DNA of 64,000 nucleotides, taken from contig NW_015622544.1 of NCBI RefSeq assembly GCF_000835495.1, positions 4,306,855 through 4,370,854 on the forward strand, in the 5' to 3' direction. The DNA comes from Cladophialophora immunda (lineage: Eukaryota > Ascomycota > Eurotiomycetes > Chaetothyriales > Herpotrichiellaceae). Below the pieces are notes generated by a model. The model was not told the DNA's origin. It made no database searches and saw only the letters and a list, made by a program, of their open reading frames with translations. The translations under genes and the position numbers were made by a program. This document shows positions 36,480 to 48,290 of this stretch, piece by piece (within the stretch, counting starts at the first letter, position 1; each line of letters opens with the position of its first letter).

Positions 36480-37330
36480 TCCATCCGCCAGCAACTTTGG
36501 TTGTCACGCAATCCGCCGGTCTTCACCTTTTGATTTTTGCATCAGCCCTGGAGTTTGGAGTTTGGAGAACCTGTTCGCGTCAGTCTGGCACTGCTTCATC
36601 GAACTCGTCGATCATCTGACCCGCCTTCAATACAAGTGGCTATCGCAGATGTCGACCGGAGGACATTCCTTGGAAAGAGAAGTTGTACATACCGGCACGA
36701 CTGCTTATTTCCCACGACGACTAGGGGACGTCATCTCCCCCACGACAAATGAGACACTGATACATACATGACAGAGGACTTCCAGACCCAGGACAGCTGG
36801 ATATGAGCTTTTTATCAAGCTATAGAAAGCATCAGCTAAGCTGGAAGACTTGAGTACCTGATAGATAGACATATGATCGGCCATTAGACGGCCGGCACTA
36901 ATCATAATGTAAATTTTCGCTGGCGATGCATTTCAATGGCCCACTTCACAAGCTCATCAGACCCTCGGAAGCTATTACTGAATGTGTGCGGGCAGGCTTC
37001 ACGAGGAGGTATTTGTGGAATACAGCCGGGCGTGAGAAATATCTGGATCTGCAACTAGCAATCATGATGCGTGAATGGAAAGGTGGCTTGCTCACAGTCT
37101 GACCGGGTGCGTCGCGATATGGACGAGGAACCACGAAATCCCGAGTCGCGGGCGGCTGCCACATGGGTTCCGCATCTCTGCTTATCCAAGGCCCAGTCCG
37201 ATGCCAACCAGACTCACAAGACCCAAGTTATCCTCTTTGGCAGGGCATTTTTCTCTAACTTCCCCAGAATCTCTCCTGACCAACACAGATCAATGAGCGC
37301 TCATGCGGGTTACATGGCTGTTGAGACCTC
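36480..37330. other. Intergenic
   Basis: 850 bases between two + strand genes. Nothing beyond short non-conserved frames is seen; it should hold the promoter of the gene at 37331. Confidence 0.5.
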
Positions 37331-38930
37331 ATGTCCACAAATCCTTTCCGTAAGAGTAGTTCATTGAAAGGTTCTGGCGGAAGCAACACTCCCACTCCCA
37401 GTCTCACATCGGATCATCGCGGCACCAGTCCTGGCGCTCTTTCTCTTGATACCAGAGGTATGTGGCGCTTCTACACCTTCGGGCGATTGCCCTGGCCTCT
37501 GCTGAATTATTCGAGCAGTCCATGGTCCTTCGCAGAAACATGTGAACTTTGCCTCTCCCCCGGCCATCCCCATCTCGCCGGTCTCATATCCACCTTCGCC
37601 CGAGTCTACGCGACAGGAGTTCCTATCTACATTCCCAAGCCCGAAATCTCCTGTACCTGCGCCGACAGACTATAGCCAGGCGCTTGCGAGCGATCCTTTT
37701 GCGGCCGAAGCTTCCGACGAGGATGATAGCGCCATCGAGCAGGCATTGGAGAATGCGAGGGCAAACAATGAGATTACCGCGGCTGGGTCGATCACGACGA
37801 AGGTCTCAAGAGATGATGCTGTGAGAGAGACTCTAGCGCGATTTCCAAGCATACCACGGCGGCCGGTTAACAGTCAATCAGCCGCCGCTGCTGGGAAAGA
37901 CCTCAGCAGCTCCTCGAAGTCGACAATGGATGTAGATGCTTTCAAGAGGATGTTGCTGACTGGAGATCGGAGTGCTTCTTCATCCCGCGATATCGCGGTG
38001 CAGAACATTCAGTCAGGCCCTAATCCTGTAAGTGACAGTGGCTCCAGTGCGGACACGGCATCAATCTCACAGCACTCGATTTTCGAGACTGTACAACCTG
38101 CGCACGATGAAAGCCCTCGGACTTCAGATGATCTAGAGGGCAACGAGGCAAATACATATCGAGCGCAGCTTGGGACCATCTCAGAGAAAGGAGAGAAACC
38201 ACCTCCGCCGAAGAGCAGGCGCGGGAAACCTCTCAAGGACTTGGGAATGGAGCAAGGTCCAACAGCCAAATTCGACAGCTTTATCAATTCTCTGGCGTTG
38301 CCCGGCAGCCGTAATGTCAGCTCAGAAGCGCCGATTCTGAACTCGCCTCCGATTGTTGAAAGTCATCCTAGCGATCGATTTGCGAGTACCGGACATCCTG
38401 ATACTCAGAAAAAGGTGCCACCAGCGCCTCCGTTAACTCGCCGGAAGAGCCAGCAAGCACCAAAGAAACCAGTCTTAACAAGGAGCAGCTCGTCTCGTTA
38501 CTCGGTCTTCAGCGAAACGGATGGACCTCCAAGTCCGTCCTTTCTCAGCTCTGCATCGAAAGCTCCTCCGCCGCCCCCAGCCCGTCGCGCCAATAGCACT
38601 GGCGACCGCCGCCCTTCCATCGACGTGGCCTCCATTCCAGAGAATGCGGACTTGGCGGATACGGAATTACGGCCGGGCCTACACTCTAGTCCATCCTACT
38701 CGAAGCGGATGAGCCAAGGACTACCGCCTCCATTACCGCCGCCTCGGCGAGGAAGAGGCTCTAGCCGAAGCAGCATGGAGACCACGAGGCCGTCAATGGC
38801 ACACCTAGACATGGCAGAGGCTGGAGGAAGTGATTTGGAGTTTCCCAAGAGTGACCCCAGAGACATTTTGGCGGACCTCGCGGCCCTTCAACGCGAGGTA
38901 GATGCTGCTCGGGCAGGGGCCGGTCAGTGA
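37331..38930 (+). CDS. Ser/Pro-rich disordered protein with SH3-ligand-like motifs
   Basis: Two exons, 37331-37457 and 37519-38930 (phase 1, 61-base intron), give 512 residues. Using the acceptor at 37518 makes the sequence run SLDTRVHGPSQKHVNFASPP without a break. The protein is mostly disordered, rich in Ser and Pro, with an acidic patch near residue 100 (EASDEDDSAIEQALENAR). It has several poly-Pro/basic clusters (PPPPKSRRGKP, PPAPPLTRRKS, PPPPPARR, PPPLPPPRRGR) that look like SH3-domain ligands. A short helix, DILADLAALQREVDAARA, ends it. I do not recognise a named family. A cytoskeletal or endocytic adaptor role would fit the motifs but is inference. Confidence 0.82.
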
Positions 38931-39659
38931 CGAAGAGATGACATTGATTGACGAAGAACAGCTCTTGTATGATAAGGTAATAGCCACAATAAGCATTGGA
39001 TGTTCCCATATCTAGCACGCACGCCGGCGCCTCTGGCCCGACTCCCTATCGACCCTATGCTAGACATGTACAGCAGCAGGGCGTCCACGGCGTCGAGGCT
39101 TCGCCTACCGTAGGAGCACCGTGTCACGTGAGACTCCGCCCCAATGACGTAGCCAACCGGAACTTGCCAGTTCTTGCGACCTGCATGCATGCGTTTCTGG
39201 GGAACTTCGAAGTCCACGTCTGGCTTCCTTGTGCACCGCGCAACCTGCGAATTCCTAACCTAAACTTTGACTCAGGTCCTCATTTCCTCCTTCACTTTGT
39301 ATTCAAAAGGTCGCCTTTCCTGTGCCTAACACTATCACCGACACCGCTTCCTCCAAGAAACATACAAGTGCCTTCTTTTGTCACCTTGACCCCCCCGCAA
39401 TTGTACTCAGCACAGAGCCCCCCTCTACCGGCCGCGCTCGTAAAGCCCCTCGAACTCTCACAGGGCATCGCTTCCACGCAGCACTCGACCACACTACGAG
39501 CCTATAATGACTGCGTGATAACTCTTGCTATCCTTCTATCACCGGCAGCTGCTCCATTCCCTTGCTATATCCGCGTTCAAAGACCACGGTTCTCGTCTCG
39601 GCTTCGGTCCCTGTACCACAGTTCCATTCCTACGGTGGGAAAACGGATCTATCGCAACC
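38931..39659. promoter_or_regulatory. CT-rich upstream region
   Basis: About 730 bases between two + strand genes, with C/T-rich sequence from ~39280 to 39600 that probably forms the promoter and leader of the next gene. No gene is supported. Confidence 0.5.
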
Positions 39660-40656
39660 ATGCCTAACAGAGGTCCCACTCTGATCAACCGTATGTCGCT
39701 GAGCCTCCTTTTGCCAGAAAACCATTTGGAAAAAAAACTAATCCAGTGGGCATGCAGTCCCTCCGCCTCCTTCAGATCCAGCCACGCCCAGCGAAATGGG
39801 TCCGGGCACCCCCAACTCCACCACCACCTCTCTCTCAGCGTTGTCCGTTGTCGCCATCAAAGACGGCGCAATGGGTCATGGCGGCAGAGGAGCCGGCGCA
39901 TCTGCGAATACTCTGGAAGCTGAACGGGCCGATCGCATCTCCCGTCTTGCAGGCCTCGAGAGAGTTGCGACTTCTCGACCTACCCCGCTGGGACACCTTG
40001 CCCCAGGCGCGGGCGCACTCTACGGTCAAGCCTTTGATAACGCGCCTCAATTTAAAGAACGAAGTACGGTTGGGAGTGCCAGCGCAACAGGTAGCGTTGG
40101 TGGCCGGACCACCTGGGCGAGTGGCAGTGTCGACTACGATGCGGACAAGATGAGTGAGGATCCAGATGATGGGGTCTCGAGCACAGGTGGATTCAGTGAC
40201 GAGGACAAGGCGAGTCTGGTCGGATTTGGCGAAGGGGCAGGTAGCACAGTCAGCGGCCCCGTCTCCACCCCTTACAATACTCGCGCTTCTATTTCTCGAC
40301 AAAGCACCAATGTCAATGCTCCTTCGACCCCACGAACCGGAACTTTGCCGATGTTTGGCTCTGGGCAGAGCACGCCCATGAGTGGCATCACTCCGAGTGC
40401 TGCTGCTGGAAGCACCGATCCTAAGATGATGGACGGGATGAGTTACGACCAGAACTTCCTCGACACGACGATGCAGCCAGCCCCACCGGTCGATGACACC
40501 TCGGCGCATCCTCAGGCCCATCGATTCTCGGGCATGGGAACTGAAATGGCAGAGGAAGTCATGCGAGATCGACTAAGAGATCTGGAGCAGGCGCAACAGT
40601 CAATGCAGCCGGGCGAGGGCCAGACATTGGGCAGATTCCCCTTCGAGAAGGAATAA
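39660..40656 (+). CDS. Conserved-looking Ser/Gly-rich disordered protein
   Basis: Two exons, 39660-39690 and 39758-40656, encode 309 residues. Exon 1 holds ten codons plus one base (MPNRGPTLIN). The intron is 67 bases with a CTAAT branch site. The body is low in hydrophobics: a SLSALSVVAIKDG block, a likely helical EAERADRISRLAGLERV, then GSASATGSVGGRTTWASG and a long Ser/Thr/Gly stretch. The C-terminal helix EMAEEVMRDRLRDLEQAQQ ends in RFPFEKE. No domain or targeting signal is evident. The mixture of short ordered blocks in disordered sequence suggests a regulatory or scaffold protein, but I assign no function. Confidence 0.82.
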
Positions 40657-41677
40657 GCTAACGGCGTCGGCGTTGAAATTTCTCCCTACTGATGTACGAG
40701 TAGGGTCAGATCAAGGTAGAGAAATGAGATCAGGCGGTTCTCTGGGAAAGATTGTACTTGGTGGGGTATGAACGAATGAGTTTTGTGACTGTACGATATG
40801 AATAACTTGGGTTTGTAGCGGACGCTCTTGAGACTTGCCCAATGGTGGGTGGTACGCGGCTTGTTTACCAGGCGTAAAGGGTTTGTTTACCCTCTTTGGG
40901 CCGGGCTCGCGCCAGGGACTCGTCCAGAAAGAATGACACCTATATTATCAGAGTCTAATATGGACGTTCGAGTCTGCTAATTGGTGGCAACTCAGTTTGA
41001 CCATGCCCACAGACGAAGTTTCTGTACTTGTTAGACAACGCGAATACAACGCGAGAACGGCTCATTGCGGTGCCCGGACGCTTCCAGCGAGCCCAAGTAG
41101 ATGGCAAGGCTGAACCTCCCTTTAAAGCAGCGGTCTAACAGCGGGCTAGTCGCTAGCCAGGGCACTCGAGCCTCGCCCACCTTGCCCTGGCTAGGCAATT
41201 GCCTTAAGTAAGCAGAGAACCATTATTAGGGCCTCCTAGAGCCAGGCTAAGCCGTGCTAGGGGACGAACACCATTAAAATGAAGTTTTGCATGACTGCGC
41301 CCAGGCTCTACCACTAGCCTGGCATTCACGAAACTTGGTCCTCTTCCGTTGGACATTTTTTTTGTCCCTTGTTCCCTCTCCCTCTCTTCCCTCCACCGCC
41401 CCTCTTGTCACCCTGTCCAATTTGTTTGTCCCCTCCTGCAATCGCTGATATTAAGTTATCAAGTACGGAAAAGACTCGAATTGTGACAACCTCACCGCCA
41501 CAAAGGCTGCTGCCATCCGCAAACTTCCTAGTCCGCAGGGCTTTGTTGTTGATAACCTGACACAAATCTCTCGTTGGCGATCGACTGTCTCTTCCTGCCA
41601 GACCCACGTTTTCGTACGAGAAAGTCTGACCATCTTGACCACTGGAAACGCTCAACTGTGCTCAAGAACCCACGGAA
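40657..41677. other. Intergenic with inverted repeat and CT-rich leader
   Basis: 1 kb upstream of eIF2A. It contains a strong hairpin-forming inverted repeat (41152-41195) and, at 41345-41440, a C/T-rich tract likely to belong to the eIF2A promoter or leader. No gene is seen. Confidence 0.5.
41152..41195. repeat. Inverted repeat, potential hairpin
   Basis: GCTAGCCAGGGCA at 41152-41164 is the reverse complement, over 12 of 13 bases, of TGCCCTGGCTAGG at 41183-41195, with an 18-base spacer. Nearby sequence carries further CTAG/GGCTA words. It is too far from the 3' end of the gene at 39660-40656 to be an obvious terminator. Confidence 0.75.
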
Positions 41678-44259
41678 ATGGCTCTGACACAATTTGCCTG
41701 TACGTGTCATCCTGGGCGCAGCCGGGGCAAAAATATACTCAAGCCTCGTTGCTAACTTTGCATGTCACAGACCGGACTCTCAAGGGGATCGGTGTGGTCA
41801 ACGGTGCACCTAACTACGAGCCGCTTTCCGGTTTCGAAAGGTTCGTTCTGATGCGACCCGGTAGCGGACCGGTCATGTTGCTAACGCTCCGCATGCCAGA
41901 CCCGAAGGAAATCTGCGATGCTGCTCCTACTCCCCGTGCGGCCGATACTTCGCATGGGCCTACCCCGAAAAGTATGATCCAAGAACGCCCTCGAGAGCCA
42001 AGCCAGATGGACTGACTAGAGACGAAGGGTCAACATTATCGACGCTGACACAGGTGTCATCATCTCCTCCCTTCCCGCCGAGAATGTTTTCGAACTGGGC
42101 TTCTCGCCCAAGGGTACCTACATAATCACGTGGCAACGCCCTTCGAAGGACGACAACGGTGACGCCGTCAAGAACCTCAAGGTGTGGCTGGTCATTGACG
42201 AGAAGGCTTTGGCGGAAGGCGTCGACAAGGAGCCAGTCGCTAGATTCGTGCAAAAGTCCCAGACTGGTTGGAACCTACAGTACACACATGATGAGGCCTT
42301 TTGTGCGAGAGTGGTTACCAACGAGGTGCAAATCTACGAGAGCCATGACCTGACGACGGTGTGGAATAAAATCCGCGTCGAGGGCGTGACGGACTTTGCG
42401 GTGTCGCCGGGGAAGAGCCACACCATTGCAGTCTTCGTGCCAGAGAGAAAGGTAATCTCCAAAAACTCGTCGCAAGCTTATATGACGCGAAGATTTAACC
42501 GGAACGACAGGGACAACCAGCTGCTGTCCGAGTCTACAACGTGCCGAACTTTACCACTCCCATATCTCAGAAGAATTTCTACAAAGGCGACAAAGTGCAG
42601 CTCAAGTGGAATGACCATGGCTCGTCTTTGATTGTGCTGGCCCAAACCGAAGTCGACAAGACTGGCAAGAGCTACTATGGAGAGACCACACTCTACCTCC
42701 TCAGTGCCAACGGTGGCTTCGACTCACGGATAGATTTGGGTAGGTCACTCGCTAGTTTCTTGCCCGATGTGCAAGTGCTAACCTGTGTATTAGACAAGGA
42801 GGGCCCCATCCACGACGTTGCATGGTCACCGAAGTCGAACAGCTTTGCTGTAGTTTACGGTTACATGCCGGCCAAGACTGTGATATTCAACTCCCGAGCC
42901 CAGCCGGTTCATACTTTTCCTCTCGGACCGCGCAATACTGTGCTTTTCTCGCCTCATGGACGTTTTGTTCTTGTGGCCGGTTTCGGAAATCTGGCCGGTC
43001 AGATGGACATCTATGACTTGGAGAAAGAATTTGCCAAGATTTGCACCATCGAGGCAAGTAATGCAAGCGTGTGTGAATGGTCGCCTGACGGCATTCATAT
43101 CTTGACAGCAACTACGTCGCCCCGGCTCCGAGTCGACAACGGCATTCGGATCTGGCATGCTGGTGGTTCCTTGATGTATAACGAGGATATGAATGAGCTT
43201 TATCACGTTTGTTGGCGGCCACAACCAGCTGATGCATATCCTCTGGGCGCTAACCCACTCGCCGATATCCCCACAGCACATAGCAGTGCGATGAATTACA
43301 TGGCAGCTCGGAAGACGCCCAGTAAGCCTGCTGGTGCGTACAGACCACCAGGCGCTCGTGGACAGGTCACGCCCCTGGCTTTCAAGCGCGAAGACGAAGG
43401 CGGCGCTGCATTCGTTCGCGAGGGTATTTCGTCATTCTCCAGCAACATCAATGGGTTCGGAAAGCCTCGGCAACGGATTGTTCCCGGTGCCGAACTTGCT
43501 GAAGAAAAGACTCCGCTCCCTCCTGGTGCTGCCCCTGGTGGGGGTGTGAGTTTGACAGGCACTGGGGAAGGGGCAGATGGAGAACCATTGTCCAAGGCGG
43601 CTAAGAAGAATGCAAAGAAGAGAGAAGCAAAGAAGGCGGCAGCGGCAGCAGCGGCTCGCGAGCAACAGCAAGGGGGAGGGCCAGCCAGTAACCTTGCGCC
43701 GGAGCAACGACAACAAGGTGGAAGGGGAAAGAGTCCAAGTCGAAGCCCGGATGGTCGTGGCCACCAGCGCAGCCGAAGTAGGAATTATGTGCCCGCGCCT
43801 GGTCTTGAGCCACCCAGTGGACCGAAGAAGGAACGGAGCAGGAGCAACAGCCGACGGCAACGCGGGGATACGAACAGCTCAACGTATGACCGTCACCACG
43901 CATTTTCGAATGGCACACCCAAAGGGCCCGCACAGGGAGCACCCAATGCTAATCAACAGAACAAGACACCTCGCACCAACGCGCCAACGAATATCAACAC
44001 GACTCTTCCCATCCCCGCACCTCCTCCTGTCCCTCAAGCGTCACAAATCCCTCCCGAACTGGAAGTCACCTCCCCAATGACGCCTGGCGGCAACCCACAG
44101 GACAAGAAAATCCGAGGCCTCTTAAAGAAGATTCGAGCGATAGAGGATCTTAAGATGCGTTTTGCTGGGGGAGAGAAATTGGAGGATACGCAGATGAGGA
44201 AGATTCAGAGTGAGGAAGGGGTTAGGAAAGAATTGGCGGCGTCGGGGTATTCTGCCTGA
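41678..44259 (+). CDS. eIF2A: Translation initiation factor eIF2A
   Basis: Six exons, 41678-41699, 41771-41840, 41900-41971, 42028-42451, 42511-42739 and 42794-44259, encode 760 residues. Exon 1 has only seven codons plus one base, and the first blocks join as MALTQFAYRTLKGIGVVNGAPNY, then LRCCSYSPCGRYFAWAYPEK, then VNIIDADTG. An eIF2A beta-propeller follows, with WSPKSNSFAVVYGYMPAK and FGNLAGQMDIYDL, then CEWSPDGIHILTATT and NGIRIWHAGG. Then come a long Lys/Arg/Gln/Pro-rich disordered region and the C-terminal helix KIRGLLKKIRAIEDLKMRFAGGEKLE, the conserved tail of the family. eIF2A binds the 40S subunit and can deliver Met-tRNAi in alternative initiation. The five introns are 54-71 bases. 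Confidence 0.96.
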
Positions 44260-45780
44260 GAGTATTTGTCTCGAGATGATACGTTGGTCTTGATTTTGCA
44301 CTGTCGATTTGTTTTATCGAACATGAGAGGATTTCTGCCTCGAGGGTTGAACCGGTCAGGCCACCAGGAGAACAGCACAAACAGAGCCTCGTCCTCACCA
44401 AAGGAGCCTGCCTGTTGATGGCCGCCCAGGCCAGGTCAGACGCCGTGCTCTCCTCGGATTGGAGGAGTGTCTGTCTCGTCGAAATGGATTCCTGCTCCTC
44501 GTCATTTTGTGAGCACAGCACTGCCTGCTGTCTGGAGTCTGTGCCCAAATGATCCAGGACCACTATCCGATCCGCGATTGCTGTGGGAAGTTTGGGTCAC
44601 GGAGGAGGCTGGGCCTTTGCGTGTCCGGGCGTGTGATTTGCGTTCTGTTTGCGAGGGGTTTCTACCCACTCATTTTGCATAGCGAGGACAGCGTCGATAA
44701 AGGGAGGGGAATGGCAGATAGATGGCTGGATCGCGGCCCATGAGAGAGTCGAGGCGGGGAGGACAAATCTGCAAGACACTGGAACTGCTGGTAGTCATGG
44801 CATACGTGCGTGGATACATGCATGGACCGACATAAGCGGATGAGAATGTGTGTGTGGAAGTAATCGCGCAATACCAAAGGAAACTACACCAAACCCAAAT
44901 ACTAAAAAAAAAAATAACTAAAAGACATTTTCAAGGAAGAACCATTGAGTTGATATTAACGTCGTCTGATCTCACGGGGTCGTGGGTCGGGAGGTGATAG
45001 ATAATGCGATATAATGTGATGTGAGCCGCCAGCGCACCCGATTGGGAACCGTAGACTGCAGTTGAATATTGCGATTCCCACGGTGAATCCTGGACGATCT
45101 GCCCTTTCGGGGCAGGTCGCGGTGGACAGCTCGACCCAAACCGCCCTCCCTCTGCGTGTTCGACCCGTCAAGAGCACCCGCTAGAAGGCGAGGCCAGGCC
45201 GAGACGAGCACAGAGGGGTGGGGAGGTTTCTGTGGGGGGGTTTTCTCTTTGATCTTTCGCGAAGAATACTGAGCCGGGGGATTTGAGTCAAGGTATTGAT
45301 CTCGCCTTGGGCTCCACCTTGCATCGCGATGAGGTGTGTGTATTTGGATTGGGGGAGAAGGGAAGGTAAGGGGAGCGGAAGGGGAGCGGAAGGGGAGCGG
45401 CGGCACGGAAGGTCTGGCTGTAGCGACGCAGAAGGGGACAAGATGAGTCCGCAAGAGGAAGGAAATGGGCTTGGAAAGAGATTGATCAAATGTCGCATGA
45501 AAAAGGGGATCGTAGGGGCAAGCTCCAGTAGATGCTGACCATGACGTTGAAGAGATGCCTTCAAAGGGCCACTTATGTCCTCTGTACGTTGTCCATGTGG
45601 ACCTCCCAGCACATTCAGAGGCTCGAGTATTACTTCGACGGCGCATAAGAACAAGACAAAGCTCGAGATTTGGGTATCGTACAAAGGAACCGTCCTTGTT
45701 GCCAACATAAGAGAGCCAACTCCAGCTGGGAAAGCGGCAAAGTCCATCAGCTTTTCAACCGGGTTGAGTTTCAGAGGCGC
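44260..45780. other. Convergent intergenic region
   Basis: 1.5 kb between the 3' ends of eIF2A (+) and the WD-like gene (-). It contains an 11-base tandem repeat at 45370-45400 and an A-rich tract near 44905-44925. Long minus-strand frames near 45000-45750 have biased composition without motifs and are not called as genes. Confidence 0.5.
45370..45400. repeat. 11-bp tandem repeat
   Basis: Unit GGGGAGCGGAA, about 2.8 perfect copies. Confidence 0.9.
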
Positions 45781-47991
45781 TCATGTGAACAATCTCCTCG
45801 TTGGTACGGCTGACTGGCCTTCGAGCACTTTTTTCCCACTCATGATCTTCAACCCCCTGCCTTTCGCTGGCGTCGGGCTCCCCATGTCGACGTCCTCGTC
45901 CCCATCCTCATCGTCAATGCGGAATCCTACGCTCTTCGTAAATAGGTTCATGGGTTTCTTCGTTGCTGCCGCACCACCCATGTCATCAAGGATGCGGTCC
46001 ATACCCTCGACATCCAGATTGCCGGATGCAAGCAGTGTTTGGTCTGACGGGGCAGCTATCGTCTGTGTAGACGGATCGGCCGCGCTGGAACGTAAGGAGA
46101 GTGGGTTGAGCGAGAGGATGAGGCGATGAGATGTCTGTATGAGGAAATCTGGAGGAGAGCGTGTATTGTCGAAGATGCTGGCCCCAGAGAACACATTGCT
46201 TGAAGGTTCTGAGCTAGGAAGGAGACTGAGGGACAATGGGACTTGGCCTCCTAAGCTTGCAGGCGGAAGCCGCACCGGTTTGGATTCGTCCTTCCAGAAA
46301 GAGAGGATTGACGGAATGTATATTGTTTCGTTGGCGTAGCTAATGAGCACGGACTCGTCGGATGCTACACGGTTCGAAAGCTTTTCTTCGACATAGATGG
46401 ACCCGAAGCATCGTTGGCCGTTCGGTCTTGATGGGTTATTCGTGGATGCTGAGCCTTGGAACAGACCCTCGGATCGCACCTTGCGAGTCGACGGGGTCAT
46501 TGGAGCCAAAGAACCGGATGTTGGTTGTGACTCAGTATAGGACGATTTCTGTTTGGACTCCACAGAAGGTAAGATGTGTGAGCGAACTGCAAACCGAGTC
46601 AAGGAGCCGCCTTGAATGCCTGAGATGTTTCCGTGTCCACGAAGAAGATTGGCACCGGAGCTGGAAGATGTCGGTCCCACCGCTTCTAGGTCCCAGATCC
46701 CCCATTCGCCATCTTCAAGCAAAGTTGCGACAGCACGGCCGCCGATGAGCCATCTTGCGTCCAAAACCCCTTTTCGTCTCTGCTGGAAAACTTCCGTATT
46801 CTCCTGCCTGAAGGGCGGGAGCATTGTGATGAGGAATTTCCCTCGATCACTGCTTGGGAGTTTTGTTGACCGCGTGCTCGAGACGGAATCAGCTGTTGCA
46901 GTGGATCCTCTGCGCTCTCGAGTGTGTGACGGGAAAATCTGGTAGATCTTGACTGTGGAATCTGCGGGAACTGTAATGAGTATCGTTGAATGTCTTTCAG
47001 ACGGGTACGGAGAGGTATTGAACGAAACCCTCGCATTCATGCATGAGGAGCGAAGGTAGGTCCTCCTGATTGGGACAGGATAATCTGCGTTCGCCGTAAG
47101 TTGATTTTTGTGGAGCGGAACTTGATGAACGAGTAACAATCCCGCACCAGTACACGACACTGATGCAATGAGAAGTGACCAACGTTCGGGTTCGGATTCT
47201 GCACTCTCTTGCTTGGATTGAGATTGTGAGCGAGTCTGAGGCTTTAGTTGAGTCTGTTCCTCGGCGTCCTCTTGTTCCTTCCAAACAACTCCCGTGTGAG
47301 TGATTGCGATGTCTGAGACGAGCTGCTGGTGGGAATTTGAACCTTCTATTTTCAAAATTTGGACATCCATTCTGGAGATGTCGTGCACTTCTGGAGCAGG
47401 TGGATCAAGAGGAGCAGATATGACTCGAATACTAAGATCAGTGCAAGCGGCAGCGACAATGATGCGATCGTTGTAAATAGCTGGCCATGATTCTGGAGGA
47501 GCTTGCGCGAGATCCTTAACAATATGTGGCACTGCAATCCTCGAAGCTGCCGTTCCCAATGGTATGTCGATATGCCTGATCACATCTCGATATGGTGCCG
47601 ACGGGTCCACTTCCTCCTCATCTTCTTGGAACTCAGCAGGCCCTATTTCGGCCTCTGTTTTCGCTGCCGCATCGTCGTCGTCGTCGTCGTCGTCGATATC
47701 GATGACCATAGGGTCGCTCTTTGCAGCCCCATTTATCTTTGGTGGCAGCAGCTCTTTCTTTGGTGGCTTGAATCCTCTGCCAGCGTACCACACAAGACGC
47801 AAGCCTTGCTCATGCCCGTAGACTATGACGGTGGAACCATTTGAGGACTGCCGAGGATAGACATGGGATCTGAATGCTTCGTGCGGGAGTTCATAGCTGG
47901 ATTGTAAACTTAGTCGAGCGCTGAAGCAGCCGAGACGGTAGACTTACCTGAGCTGCCATCGCCCTTTCTGTCTCACAGATGACCGGTTCAT
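45781..47991 (-). CDS. WD40-like protein, possible nucleoporin Nup37
   Basis: Two exons on the minus strand, 47991-47948 and 47896-45781, encode 719 residues. The tiny first exon gives MNRSSVRQKGRWQL and joins as SYELPHEAFRSHVYPRQSSNG, in phase 2. WD-repeat-like strands are scattered through the protein (STVIVYGHEQGLRLVWY, AACTDLSIRVISAP, GGRAVATLLEDGEWGIWDLE). A poly-Asp run (DIDDDDDDDDAAA) comes from a GTC microsatellite near 47675-47700. The C-terminus FRIDDEDGDEDVDMGSPTPAKGRG...RRLFT looks like a conserved fungal tail. I associate this type with fungal Nup37-like proteins of the Nup107-160 complex, with limited certainty; it could be another beta-propeller scaffold. It shares a promoter with APC1. 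Confidence 0.8.
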
Positions 47992-48290
47992 TCTTCTAGA
48001 TTGTGTCGTCGCCTCAAAGCAGGAAAGAGCGGACGAATATGAGGTTGCGTAAATTTGTGGTCAATGTGGTCGGAAGTTGATCTAATATAAACCGCAACTT
48101 CGGGTTTTCTCCAAATCGCGTCGGGAACGCGTCGGCGCCTTTCGTTCACCTCATCACCGCACCAAAAATGTGCTTGAACACAATATACCACTGGGGGTAC
48201 ATGGCACTTCTGCAATAGACATGCTTGTCGACTCTAATCCATTCCGTCTTACCCTCATGTCTGTCGACCCGCCTCCGTCACTCCAGAGCC
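47992..48290. promoter_or_regulatory. Bidirectional promoter, WD-like gene / APC1
   Basis: Only 299 bases separate the two start codons of these divergent genes. A perfect MluI cell-cycle box (ACGCGT) sits at 48127-48132. In yeasts MBF-type factors bind this hexamer to drive G1/S transcription. Whether it acts here is inference. Confidence 0.6.
48127..48132. promoter_or_regulatory. MCB-like site ACGCGT
   Basis: A perfect palindromic hexamer inside the shared promoter, 164 bases from the APC1 ATG and about 136 bases from the other start. A hexamer can arise by chance. Confidence 0.45.

Noticed and set aside
44972..45747. Overlapping minus-strand frames of 188-224 codons
   Set aside because: Composition reflects local GC-rich repeats; no domain is seen, and the region fits 3' flank of the WD-like gene.
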